A stretch of DNA of 7,054 nucleotides from Deltaproteobacteria bacterium (GCA_012514925.1 JAAYZI010000010.1:1-7054); one strand, 5' to 3'. Positions 1 through 6,119 are shown, counted from the stretch's first letter. Program-made: numbers and translations. The notes: generated by a model from the letters alone, not told the origin.

Positions 1-2
1 AT

Positions 3-728
3 CCGCCGCCGCTAGGTGGTTATGGTTTTCGTGATTTGGTTGTGCCTTTCCTGCTCTGTGTGCTGCCGATGGGTTTGATTATGAGGCAGCACGATTTGGG
101 AACCGCTCTTTCGGTCGGTGCGGTAGGATTTGGAATGATTCTTTTTATGGGCATTCGTTTGAAGGCCCTCGTAATTATGGCTGTGTTTGTGGTTGTGACA
201 GCATTGCCGATATGGGGTGTTCTAAAACCTTACCAGCAGCGGCGTGTACTGGCGTTGTTTAACCCAGAAGCAGATCCGTTGGGAAGCGGTTATCACATTA
301 TTCAGTCTAAGATTGCAGTTGGTTCCGGCGGTCTCTTTGGAAAGGGTTATTTGGCCGGCACCCAGAGTCAACTGGAGTTTTTGCCGGAGCATACGACGGA
401 TTTTGTATTTTCAGTTTTGGCTGAGGAATGGGGTTTTGTGGGCGCAATGGTGCTGCTATTAGTCTATTTTTGCTTCTTATACCGCATGCTAAGATCAGTA
501 GAGAAAAGCAAGGACCTTTTTTCTGGTTTGGTTGTGTTTGGCGTAGCACTCCTCTTGTTTTTTCATATGGTGGTTAATATCGGCATGGTGATTGGGATCT
601 TACCGGTGGTGGGCATACCCTTACTTCTGGTAAGTTATGGTGGTTCGTCTGTAGTGACGACGATGTTTATGGTAGGGCTAGTGTTGGGTTTGAACATGCG
701 TCGGCTAAGTTTTGGGTCTAAGACATGA
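3..728 (+). CDS. rodA: RodA, SEDS-family peptidoglycan glycosyltransferase (5' partial)
   Basis: RodA is the membrane glycan polymerase of the elongation machinery; it uses lipid II and works with a class B PBP (PBP2) and MreBCD to keep rod shape. The frame is open to the left edge, so the true start lies outside and about 241 C-terminal residues are visible. Family blocks seen in order are QHDLGTA, PYQQRRV, NPEADPLGSGYHIIQSKIA, GSGGLFGKG, GTQSQLEFLPEHTTDF and LPVVGIPLLLVSYGGSS, which follow the E. coli RodA order closely. The Asp of HTTDF (codon 399-401) sits in the extracytoplasmic loop that carries the conserved, probably catalytic Asp of SEDS enzymes. Several hydrophobic membrane segments alternate with these loops. 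RodA is preferred over FtsW because of the DPLGSGYHIIQSKIAVGSGG form and the short basic C-terminus. The stop overlaps the next start (ATGA), which suggests translational coupling. Confidence 0.95.
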   Translation, partial: PPPLGGYGFRDLVVPFLLCVLPMGLIMRQHDLGTALSVGAVGFGMILFMGIRLKALVIMAVFVVVTALPIWGVLKPYQQRRVLALFNPEADPLGSGYHIIQSKIAVGSGGLFGKGYLAGTQSQLEFLPEHTTDFVFSVLAEEWGFVGAMVLLLVYFCFLYRMLRSVEKSKDLFSGLVVFGVALLLFFHMVVNIGMVIGILPVVGIPLLLVSYGGSSVVTTMFMVGLVLGLNMRRLSFGSKT

Positions 729-1963
729 GAACAACATCCTCTGTTTTGTCGGCATATCGGTTTCTTTTGGGATTAGGGTTAGTCTTTTGGTGGTGTGGCT
801 TGAGTCCTGCCGCTGTAGCGCAAGCAGATCCGGATTCTGCCCCTCCAACTCCGCATGCAGACGCGGCTGAGCCTCAAGCACTTTCGCCCTATGTTGATCT
901 ACCTGCGATTAAGGATGAAAAGTTTGCGCTGCTGCAGGACGCTGTCTTTAATCAGAGCGCCTTAGATTTTCCGCAGGATATGATGTCAGTTCAGAATCAG
1001 GGGCATCCCTGGCAGGAGTGGAAAAATGACAATTATAAGATTGTTGGCGATGTGGAGCATCTCTTAGTACGTTTCGAACATATGGGTGAGATCTCTGAGA
1101 AAAGCACAAAAGCCAGCTCTTTTTATATTTCGATTAGATTTGAAGAACAACGTCCCCTGGCGGAACGGATGAATGCCGATCCTAAGAATGTGGACCTTCA
1201 TACTTGGGGCAAGATGGAAGGCATAACGATTAAGCATAGCCTTCCTAAGCGAACTTCTCAGGCTGGGGGTGTGATGATACCGTCGATGGGTCTCCAGCAG
1301 CGGCGAGTTTTTATGGAAGGGCGGGATCAAACTGGGGTGGTGGCGTTGGTGCCGGAGTCAAGAGTACGCGGGGTGCGCGGGGTGGTACTTTGTGTGCGAG
1401 ACTACGATCTCTGGAAGCTTAAGGGTGGAGCGCGGTTATTGGAGGATACCGGCTATAAAATGGCGGGTGTGGACGCAGTGGTAAGTGGTTCCGCGCAAGC
1501 TAAAGTTAATACTGGTTTTGGTCCGGGAGTTGCGAGAGCTTCCGTACAAGTCACTCCTAACATTAATCCCAGTCGAGTAGTGGAGGATGAATCAAGGGCA
1601 GTCTATCCCTATGCATCGGTGGAGTATCTGGCGCGTAAAACAGAGCGCCCAGTGCCGTCAGAACAGCCGCAAAGTGTAACTGCTGGTATCAGGCTTCAAA
1701 CTGTTTTACATAACTCGCTTAATCATAAAACGGTCTCCACTGGCACGGTGGTGATGACGATCAAGCGCATACCTGTGAAGCGAGACATGGTTATTTTGCA
1801 CGAACTAAACGAGAAGCAAATTAAATTTAACATCAAGGCAGGAGAGTGCTACGCCGTTCTTAAAGAGAGTAAACTGGAGCACCAGTTTATAAAGGAGGAT
1901 TTGCCTCAGATGCCGGGATCTGTTCAAAAAGGAGATGATCTCCTAAATGCCCTAACTCGGTAG
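725..1963 (+). CDS. Exported protein of unknown function, coupled to rodA
   Basis: I do not recognise this 412-residue protein. It begins with a basic, then hydrophobic stretch (about residues 12-24) and an AVAQA site, so a Sec signal peptide cut after residue 34 is likely and the mature protein should be periplasmic. Residues 35-60 are Pro/Ala/Asp-rich and probably disordered. The rest is mixed alpha/beta with alternating beta-like strands (for example about 106-117, 132-139, 203-224 and 336-349). No catalytic motif, cell-wall-binding repeat or further membrane segment is visible. The only mature cysteines are C223 and C375. The start at 725 overlaps the rodA stop by 4 bases and no Shine-Dalgarno sequence stands out before it, which fits translation by reinitiation after rodA. 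The context suggests, but does not show, a job in cell-wall elongation or envelope assembly. The CDS is intact and of normal composition. Confidence 0.85.
   Translation: MRTTSSVLSAYRFLLGLGLVFWWCGLSPAAVAQADPDSAPPTPHADAAEPQALSPYVDLPAIKDEKFALLQDAVFNQSALDFPQDMMSVQNQGHPWQEWKNDNYKIVGDVEHLLVRFEHMGEISEKSTKASSFYISIRFEEQRPLAERMNADPKNVDLHTWGKMEGITIKHSLPKRTSQAGGVMIPSMGLQQRRVFMEGRDQTGVVALVPESRVRGVRGVVLCVRDYDLWKLKGGARLLEDTGYKMAGVDAVVSGSAQAKVNTGFGPGVARASVQVTPNINPSRVVEDESRAVYPYASVEYLARKTERPVPSEQPQSVTAGIRLQTVLHNSLNHKTVSTGTVVMTIKRIPVKRDMVILHELNEKQIKFNIKAGECYAVLKESKLEHQFIKEDLPQMPGSVQKGDDLLNALTR
1926..1944 (-). terminator. Possible minus-strand intrinsic terminator
   Basis: Read on the minus strand, AGGAGAT-C-ATCTCCT is a perfect inverted repeat; as RNA it would be a 6-bp stem with a 3-base loop. 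It runs straight into five T (complement of A1926-1930). It lies inside the 3' coding part of the unknown exported gene (codons for KGDDLL), so it may be coincidence. It would end a transcript started at the minus-strand extended -10 near 2074-2082. Confidence 0.3.
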
Positions 1964-2029
1964 GGGCAGGTTCAGTATGAGTTCCACATTGTAGAAGACC
2001 TTCGGTACGGGCCGCTTCTGGGCATCCAT
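1952..2029 (-). CDS. Possible 25-residue small ORF, antisense end
   Basis: A minus-strand ATG at 2029-2027 opens a 25-codon frame that stops at 1954-1952, overlapping the last 12 bases of the exported gene. The product is basic at first (DAQKRPVPK) and then alternates hydrophobic residues (VELILNLPLP). The frame stays open about 14 codons upstream of the ATG. No good ribosome binding site lies just upstream, so translation is doubtful. Its interest lies in its place between a minus-strand extended -10 element and a minus-strand hairpin with a T-run. It could equally be the body of an untranslated antisense RNA. Confidence 0.2.
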   Translation of the reverse strand: MDAQKRPVPKVFYNVELILNLPLPS

Positions 2030-2064
2030 TTTTGTGAGCAGATACAAAGCCTCGATTAACGAAG

Positions 2065-2118
2065 ACAGTGTCTATTATATCAAATACTGACTAGTACACT
2101 TGGACCCTGTTTTTTTTT
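2065..2118 (+). terminator. Candidate intrinsic terminator of the rodA operon
   Basis: ACAGTGTCT (2065-2073) pairs with GGACCCTGT (2102-2110), leaving one mismatch and one terminal G-U pair, and runs directly into a 9-T tract (2110-2118). The loop is long (28 bases), with a nested AGTGT/ACACT pairing as an alternative. The T-tract on the + strand fits release of transcripts coming from rodA and the exported gene. The stem is imperfect, so this is moderate evidence only. Confidence 0.4.
2074..2082 (-). promoter_or_regulatory. Minus-strand extended -10 promoter element
   Basis: The minus strand reads TGA followed by TATAAT, a perfect consensus -10 with the TG of an extended -10. No good -35 hexamer is found at 16-18 bases upstream, which extended -10 promoters can tolerate. 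Transcription would start near 2067 and run leftwards towards the end of the exported gene. Perfect -10 hexamers also occur by chance in AT-rich gaps. Confidence 0.35.
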
Positions 2119-2168
2119 GTGGGCTGCGGTTTGGTGCAGGGGTTTAAACGATTAGATATTTCGCTGAA

Positions 2169-2197
2169 TTGCATCTTAAGCGCGCTTCTTTTATGCT
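2169..2197 (+). promoter_or_regulatory. Candidate sigma-70 promoter of the FAD oxidoreductase gene
   Basis: TTGCAT (2169-2174) and TATGCT (2192-2197) are separated by 17 bases. The hexamers match the consensus at 3 and 4 of 6 positions. With a start point about 7 bases after the -10, transcription would begin at or next to the ATG at 2204, giving a leaderless mRNA. The only purine-rich bases before the ATG (AGGG, 2199-2202) are too close to act as a normal Shine-Dalgarno site. Confidence 0.35.
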
Positions 2198-2203
2198 CAG
2201 GGC

Positions 2204-3388
2204 ATGCCTACAGATTCACATAGCTACGACCTTTTGGTAATTGGAGGCGGGATCTCCGGTTTGGGCATAGCCTATGAAGGCGCGCGGCGTGGCTTGGACA
2301 CGGTGCTCCTAGAAAAGGGCACTTGTTGCAGAGCTACTTCGGATAACAGCATGCGCATTATTCACGGCGGTTTGCGTTACCTACAGAGTCTGGATATAAG
2401 GCGTACGCTGGAGTCCCTTCGGGCTCAGTCTGATCTTCTGCTACAGTACTCGTCCTTCGTAAAACCACTGGCATGCGTTATGCCGCTTGGCCGCTTTGGA
2501 TTAAAGAGCCGCTGGCCGGTGTGGGCAGGGATCCAGTTTTATAATCAGCTTGCGAGCTGGGTCATTCCCAGTACCATGCGCGCGGCTAGGATCATCGCGG
2601 CCGATGAAGTAGACCGACGCATTGATGTGTTAAAAGGTCAGGCGCCATACGGAGCACTGGTGTGGCATGACGCTATTGTCCCGCAGGTGCGCGAGTTTGC
2701 GCTCAGACTTCAAAGTGATGCAGCTTCATACGGCGCGAAGATCTTGGAGGGCTGTGAGGTTTTAAAGATCAAGCGCCAAGGAGAAGCCTTTGAGGTAAGC
2801 CTTCGGCAAGCGCAGGGTCTTACTGCTATGCAGGCGCGAGTGCTGGTGGATGCCAGCGGCCCATGGTTGGGACGAATTCCGGTGGAGCCTCCGTTTAAGC
2901 GCAAAAGAGCGCCACGCGGCTGGACCAAAGCCTTTAATATCATCTTAAACAAGCAGGTGGATGAGGTTTACGCTATCGGTGTTTCAGGGGGGCGCGGCCG
3001 ACTGTTCTTTACGACCCCTCGTGAGAAAGTGAGCGTGATTGGAACTTTTCACCATGCCTTTCATGATAATCCTGACAATTTGACGGTCAGCGAACAGGAG
3101 ATTTCAGAAGCCTTATGCGCCTATCAGCAGGCTATGCCACGTGTCAAATTATCACTTTCGGATGTAAGTGCTGTTGAGGCTGGAGTGCTTCCGATTAAAA
3201 GAGATCGCCCCGATATGCCTGTGATGTACGGTGTGGAGCAGATTCATGACTATGACGGGCAGATTGAAGTTCTAAGTACAAAATACACGACTTTCCAGGT
3301 TCAAGCGCGGCGGGTTATAGAGAAAATAGTGGGTTACGGTAAGGGTGCCGACGCAGTCGTGTGCGAGTCTACCTGCACGAAGACTTAA
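2204..3388 (+). CDS. GlpD-like FAD-dependent oxidoreductase (DAO superfamily)
   Basis: This 394-residue enzyme resembles glycerol-3-phosphate dehydrogenase (GlpD), an FAD enzyme that feeds electrons to quinones, but it is about 100 residues shorter because the C-terminal extension is missing. Residues 8-37 are the Rossmann dinucleotide fold (VIGGGISG, closing Glu37). HGGLRYL at 54-60 matches the GlpD substrate/flavin block, with Arg58 and Tyr59 kept. VDASGPWLG at 215-223 is the second flavin motif, and STKYTTF at 358-364 matches GGKLTTY, keeping the Lys. Two blocks differ: GVRPL is GVLPI (Arg to Leu, about 327-331), and GTTD is GTFH (280-283). The substrate may therefore not be glycerol-3-phosphate, and I give no glpD name. 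No membrane segment is visible. ATG 2204 is the only start: a stop lies 27 bases upstream in frame and the Rossmann fold begins at residue 8. rsmE follows 20 bases later. Confidence 0.88.
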   Translation: MPTDSHSYDLLVIGGGISGLGIAYEGARRGLDTVLLEKGTCCRATSDNSMRIIHGGLRYLQSLDIRRTLESLRAQSDLLLQYSSFVKPLACVMPLGRFGLKSRWPVWAGIQFYNQLASWVIPSTMRAARIIAADEVDRRIDVLKGQAPYGALVWHDAIVPQVREFALRLQSDAASYGAKILEGCEVLKIKRQGEAFEVSLRQAQGLTAMQARVLVDASGPWLGRIPVEPPFKRKRAPRGWTKAFNIILNKQVDEVYAIGVSGGRGRLFFTTPREKVSVIGTFHHAFHDNPDNLTVSEQEISEALCAYQQAMPRVKLSLSDVSAVEAGVLPIKRDRPDMPVMYGVEQIHDYDGQIEVLSTKYTTFQVQARRVIEKIVGYGKGADAVVCESTCTKT

Positions 3389-3408
3389 GCTCTTGGGAAG
3401 CGTCTCAG

Positions 3409-4161
3409 GTGAATTCAATTATTATTTTCCCCGAAGAGTTTACGGCGCAGAACTTAGCGGTGTTGCGCGGGGTTCGGGCGCATTATGCACTTCAGGTGCA
3501 TGATTTAAAGGTCGGCTTGACGGTGGCAGCCGCTAAATTGGGCGGAGAGCGCGGACGAGCCTCTGTTAAACGTGCTGATCCCCAAGAGGTCTGGCTTGAG
3601 ACTGATTTAACGGATGCGCCTTTTCCAGTTTTGCCCTACGAGTTGATTGTGGCGGTCCCTCGTCCCCAGACTGTTAGGAAGGTGGCGCAGATTGCAGCCA
3701 CTTTGGGGCTTAGCCGCGTGCATATTATCCGCAGCGCGAATGTGGAAAAAAGTTATCTGAGCTCCAGGGCGCTTACGCCTGAGAATCTTTTGGCGGAGGG
3801 GCTTAAGGGGCTGGAGCAATCGGGTGGTTCGCTGCTGCCGGAGGTGATGGTGCATCGGCGTTTTAGGCCTTTCTTGGAAGACTATCTTAGTCCGAGGTTA
3901 GGTGAGCTGAAACCGGCTCTGAAGGTTGTGGCCACGCCCGGGGCGAAGTGTGGCATAGATTCTCTTAAGTTCTCTGGTGGTGGATGTTCTAAAACGGCAC
4001 TTGTGGCGATCGGACCGGAATCGGGTTGGAATAATTTTGAGGTGCTGAGTTTTGAAAGGTTGGGGTTTAAACAGATAAATTTGGGGGTACGGATTTTGAG
4101 GGTTGAAAGCGCTTTGATATGGCTGATAGCCCAGTTGGAGCTGTTAAAAGATATCTCCTGA
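3409..4161 (+). CDS. rsmE: RsmE, 16S rRNA m3U1498 methyltransferase
   Basis: RsmE uses SAM to methylate N3 of U1498 in 16S rRNA of the 30S subunit. It is a cytoplasmic SPOUT-class enzyme that works as a dimer. From the chosen start it has 250 residues, normal for the family. An N-terminal PUA-like domain (about 1-70) is followed by the knotted SPOUT domain with AVPRPQTVRKVAQIAATLG (82-100), EKSY (113-116), IGPESGW (201-207) and LGVRILRVESA (225-235). Two small departures from the usual form are GPESG for GPEGG and LGVR for LGPR. I chose GTG 3409 because the protein then begins VNSIIIFPEEF, like the MN-I-I-L start of this subgroup, and GGGAAG lies 8 bases upstream. A longer frame from GTG 3361 (266 residues, overlapping the oxidoreductase by 28 bases) is possible. 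It is probably co-transcribed with the oxidoreductase, with no obvious functional link. Confidence 0.93.
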   Translation: MNSIIIFPEEFTAQNLAVLRGVRAHYALQVHDLKVGLTVAAAKLGGERGRASVKRADPQEVWLETDLTDAPFPVLPYELIVAVPRPQTVRKVAQIAATLGLSRVHIIRSANVEKSYLSSRALTPENLLAEGLKGLEQSGGSLLPEVMVHRRFRPFLEDYLSPRLGELKPALKVVATPGAKCGIDSLKFSGGGCSKTALVAIGPESGWNNFEVLSFERLGFKQINLGVRILRVESALIWLIAQLELLKDIS

Positions 4162-4220
4162 ACCTCTTTTGGTAGCGGCGCTATCTATATCACGAGATAC
4201 TCGACTTTGGTAACAGGAAG
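4160..4220 (+). repeat. Direct repeat copy A, after rsmE
   Basis: Two blocks match the fliL leader. Block 1 (4160-4187) begins GAACCTCTTTTGGT and ends GCTATCTA, matching 6365-6392 at 22 of 28 positions without gaps. Block 2 (4195-4220) begins AGATACTC and includes GTAACAGGAAG, matching 6427-6452 at 20 of 26. Eleven of the twelve differences are transitions, as expected for decayed true copies. The blocks are 7 bases apart here and 34 apart in copy B. Weak likeness continues to TCGTAGCA (4229-4236), which aligns with the TCGTGGCA containing the fliL GTG start. The first two bases are the end of the rsmE stop codon. Confidence 0.65.
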
Positions 4221-4256
4221 CTTGTTATTCGTAGCAACTAGTAACGGATCGGTAAC
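4210..4256 (+). promoter_or_regulatory. Phased GTAAC repeats upstream of the sigma-54 promoter
   Basis: GTAAC occurs at 4210, 4241 and 4252, with a split form GTAgcAAC at 4231. The steps (21, 10 and 11 bases) are close to whole helical turns, so all copies would face the same side of the DNA. They lie about 55-100 bases before the predicted sigma-54 start point, where enhancer-binding proteins usually bind. The motif is short, and one copy belongs to direct repeat A, so a binding-site role is inference. Confidence 0.3.
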
Positions 4257-4282
4257 ATTAATTTCTGGGCAGACTAATTTGA

Positions 4283-4299
4283 TTGGCATATAAATTGCA
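4283..4299 (+). promoter_or_regulatory. Sigma-54 (-24/-12) promoter
   Basis: The sequence TTGGCATATAAATTGCA has the invariant GG (4285-4286) and GC (4297-4298) exactly 10 bases apart, with the favoured TTGGCA and TTGCA contexts on both sides. Transcription should start near 4310, leaving a leader of about 52 bases before the secreted-protein ATG at 4363. Sigma-54 promoters need an activator ATPase; none is encoded in this window. The match is strong and the location is right. Confidence 0.75.
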
Positions 4300-4344
4300 T
4301 CAAATCCTTTCGGTAGATCTCGTGCTAGGGGTGTTTTTTCTTAT

Positions 4345-4354
4345 AGGAGGAGGG
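4345..4354 (+). promoter_or_regulatory. Strong ribosome binding site of the secreted-protein gene
   Basis: AGGAGGAGGG offers two overlapping Shine-Dalgarno registers. GGAGGG ends 8 bases before ATG 4363, and AGGAGG ends 12 bases before it. It fixes the start and suggests high translation, the strongest such site in the window. Confidence 0.8.
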
Positions 4355-4362
4355 AAAATCGC

Positions 4363-6084
4363 ATGCGTAGGAAGGCCAGTTTTCAGTCTATCGCCATTTT
4401 AATTGGGTGTTTTGCTATAATTTGGGGTGGTTTAACATCGCTTCAGTATACAGAAGCGCAGGAAGCCCACTCTCCTGAGGGGCCTATTAGTGAGGGGGCC
4501 GTTTCGCCTAATCCCCCCGTCACCATCATAACCACCACCACAACAACCACAACCACCACCACGCCAAGTACCACTTCGACTACCCTCCCGGAGTGCATAG
4601 TGTATGAGGGGCGCTTGGACCGTCTTGGCTGGGACGCCGGTGGTACCTTAACTCCGGAAGAAGCAATCACTGGTGACGCGTTATCTCTGCCCTGCGTCCA
4701 AAGATTTAAAGACCAGGTTTTAAATTGCGCCAATAAATTCACGAAAAACCAATACTGGGATGATCGTGTTTCGGTGTGTGTGGCTAATCTGCTGCTTGGT
4801 GGGGCCAATAGCTACGAGGGCGTGCTCCCTAACGGTGCAAAATGTACGAAGGTAAGCTCCAAGAAGCATGAGTGGTGGCATCATATGGAAAAAATAACTG
4901 ACAAATGGTGCTTAGAAGCCACTTGGTATTTCAAAGAGCCCTCCAATCCAAATGGGATGTGCGAATTGGTCCCATACTCTGATGATTACGTCATCTGCGG
5001 TAATTTGATAATATCTTATTGGATGTCGACTCCGATCTCGCTCATTTGGGAGCACGGTGCGGATATCGACGCCGCAACATCGCTGGTGAACTTTCCGCTT
5101 AACCCCGGCCAGTCGGGCCAGTGGTTTGCATGGAAGGCTTCGGCTAAGACGCCGCTGCTGGTGTACGATCCCAAACACCAGGGCCGGATTACCTCCGCGC
5201 AACAGCTTTTCGGTAACTGGACCTTCGGAGGACAGCGCATTGCCTCGGCTGGACTGAGTGCGATTGACGCCGCTCCCATAACTGGGCAGCCGTGGCAGGA
5301 TGGATTTGAAGCTTTGGCCACTCTGGACCAAGACGGCAGTGGGCGGATCGAAGGCCGCGAACTCGAACCTCTAGCGCTGTGGTTCGACCACAACCAGAAT
5401 GCGGTGTCGGAACCCGGTGAGGTTATTCCGGTGCTCCAGCTCGGAATTTCCGCACTTTATTTCGATGGCCAGAGATCGCAGGCCGAGCGTGATATTTATC
5501 TGAGCCGTGGCTTTGATCGGGTCGTAAATGGTCGCCTCGAAAGTGGCGTGGCAGTTGACTGGTCGGCCGAGTATAGCCCGAGCAAGTTTAGCATGCTAAA
5601 CCATAACTTGTTGCAGGGTTGGAGTCCCACCGCGTCTAAGTTAAACCACGCACAGCCTCAGCAGCAGCCTACCGTTACTGCGGCCAAGAAGGGTGGCGAC
5701 GGTAAGAATCCTTTTACCGGACTGTGGCAGTGGCACTTTGACGATGAGAAGCTCGCTGGCGATCCTCCAGGCTATCTGGCCCTGGGTGGACCGGAGGGTG
5801 TGGTACGGGGATACGCCATAGTTGCTCGTCCTATTATCAAAGGACCGAGCCCTCTTTGGGAGAGCGTAAGTAATCTCTTTGCGGTTCACGGTCAGAGTAA
5901 CGTCAGCGCTGATGGGATTCGTCAGGCTACCTTCACTTCGGAGTTCGGGCGCTCAACTACCAGCAATCATGTTGAGCTTTCAGCCGACGGCATGAGCATG
6001 AAGGGCCGCACCACAGCGTTCATCAGCAAGGACGGCAAAACCAAGAACCTGACCTACACTTGGACTGCCAAGAAGCTAGGATGA
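4363..6084 (+). CDS. Secreted Thr-linker, EF-hand-like multidomain protein
   Basis: I do not know this 573-residue protein by name. It starts with a Sec signal (about 1-33, MRRK then a hydrophobic core, TEA/QE site). LIGC at 13-16 resembles a lipobox, but the hydrophobic run continues after the Cys, so plain secretion seems likelier. A linker with 11 consecutive Thr (57-67) and STTSTTLP follows. Residues 78-212 hold eight cysteines (78, 111, 122, 139, 161, 183, 200, 212), enough for four disulfides. Residues 264-366 resemble a calcium-loop module of bacterial surface and RTX-type proteins: a degenerate loop at 269-280, LFGNWT, GFEALATLD, a perfect EF-hand loop at 322-333 (DQDGSGRIEGRE) and a second at 342-353 (DHNQNAVSEPGE). 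After a Gln-rich linker, residues 448-573 form a separate, probably beta-rich domain beginning FTGLWQW. A sigma-54 promoter drives it and a hairpin follows, so it is probably monocistronic. Calcium-dependent extracellular binding or structure is likely; no enzyme site is visible. Confidence 0.85.
   Translation: MRRKASFQSIAILIGCFAIIWGGLTSLQYTEAQEAHSPEGPISEGAVSPNPPVTIITTTTTTTTTTTPSTTSTTLPECIVYEGRLDRLGWDAGGTLTPEEAITGDALSLPCVQRFKDQVLNCANKFTKNQYWDDRVSVCVANLLLGGANSYEGVLPNGAKCTKVSSKKHEWWHHMEKITDKWCLEATWYFKEPSNPNGMCELVPYSDDYVICGNLIISYWMSTPISLIWEHGADIDAATSLVNFPLNPGQSGQWFAWKASAKTPLLVYDPKHQGRITSAQQLFGNWTFGGQRIASAGLSAIDAAPITGQPWQDGFEALATLDQDGSGRIEGRELEPLALWFDHNQNAVSEPGEVIPVLQLGISALYFDGQRSQAERDIYLSRGFDRVVNGRLESGVAVDWSAEYSPSKFSMLNHNLLQGWSPTASKLNHAQPQQQPTVTAAKKGGDGKNPFTGLWQWHFDDEKLAGDPPGYLALGGPEGVVRGYAIVARPIIKGPSPLWESVSNLFAVHGQSNVSADGIRQATFTSEFGRSTTSNHVELSADGMSMKGRTTAFISKDGKTKNLTYTWTAKKLG
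4531..4563 (+). repeat. ACC/ACA trinucleotide tract encoding 11 Thr
   Basis: Eleven Thr codons in a row (seven ACC, three ACA, one ACG) make a low-complexity tract. The mix of codons breaks up the repeat, so slippage should be limited and in steps of whole codons. It encodes the flexible linker after the signal peptide, a likely site for O-glycosylation or simply a spacer from the cell surface. Confidence 0.8.
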
Positions 6085-6090
6085 ACCAGA

Positions 6091-6119
6091 GTAGGGGCCG
6101 GTTATCTGCCGGCCTCTAC
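6091..6119 (+). terminator. Hairpin terminator of the secreted-protein gene
   Basis: GTAGGGGCCGG (6091-6101) pairs with CCGGCCTCTAC (6109-6119) over 11 bp, with a single G-U pair and a 7-base loop. It starts 6 bases after the TGA. No long T-tract follows (AATTGTGT), so it may be a weak intrinsic terminator, or instead protect the 3' end of the mRNA. Confidence 0.6.

Noticed and set aside
2071..2103. Third copy of the direct repeat in the gap after the exported gene
   Set aside because: TATATCA and ATACTGACT recall copy A, but several gaps are needed and the GAACC-CTTTTGGT block is absent.
2204..3388. Naming the oxidoreductase glpD
   Set aside because: Key substrate-side motifs differ and the C-terminal domain is absent, so only family-level likeness is supported.
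3361..3408. Longer rsmE start at GTG 3361
   Set aside because: It adds 16 residues before the normal MN-I-I-L-like N-terminus and lies within the oxidoreductase gene. GTG 3409 has GGGAAG at a good distance. It cannot be fully excluded.
4375..4410. Lipoprotein signal (LIGC at residues 13-16) in the secreted protein
   Set aside because: The hydrophobic stretch before the Cys is short and continues after it, and a better cleavage site lies near residue 32. Left as a minor alternative.
4562..4599. Sortase-like signal in STTLPEC
   Set aside because: It is near the N-terminus, lacks LPxTG and is not followed by a membrane segment. The organism looks Gram-negative.
4443..4808. Minus-strand 121-codon open frame with a long Val run
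   Set aside because: The Val run is simply the reverse reading of the Thr codon tract, and the + strand frame has a signal peptide, promoter and ribosome binding site.
4912..5393. Two long overlapping minus-strand open frames (139 and 125 codons)
   Set aside because: They lie opposite the GC-rich calcium-loop module of the secreted-protein gene, where stops are rare in other frames. They show no domain, no start signals and no conserved pattern.
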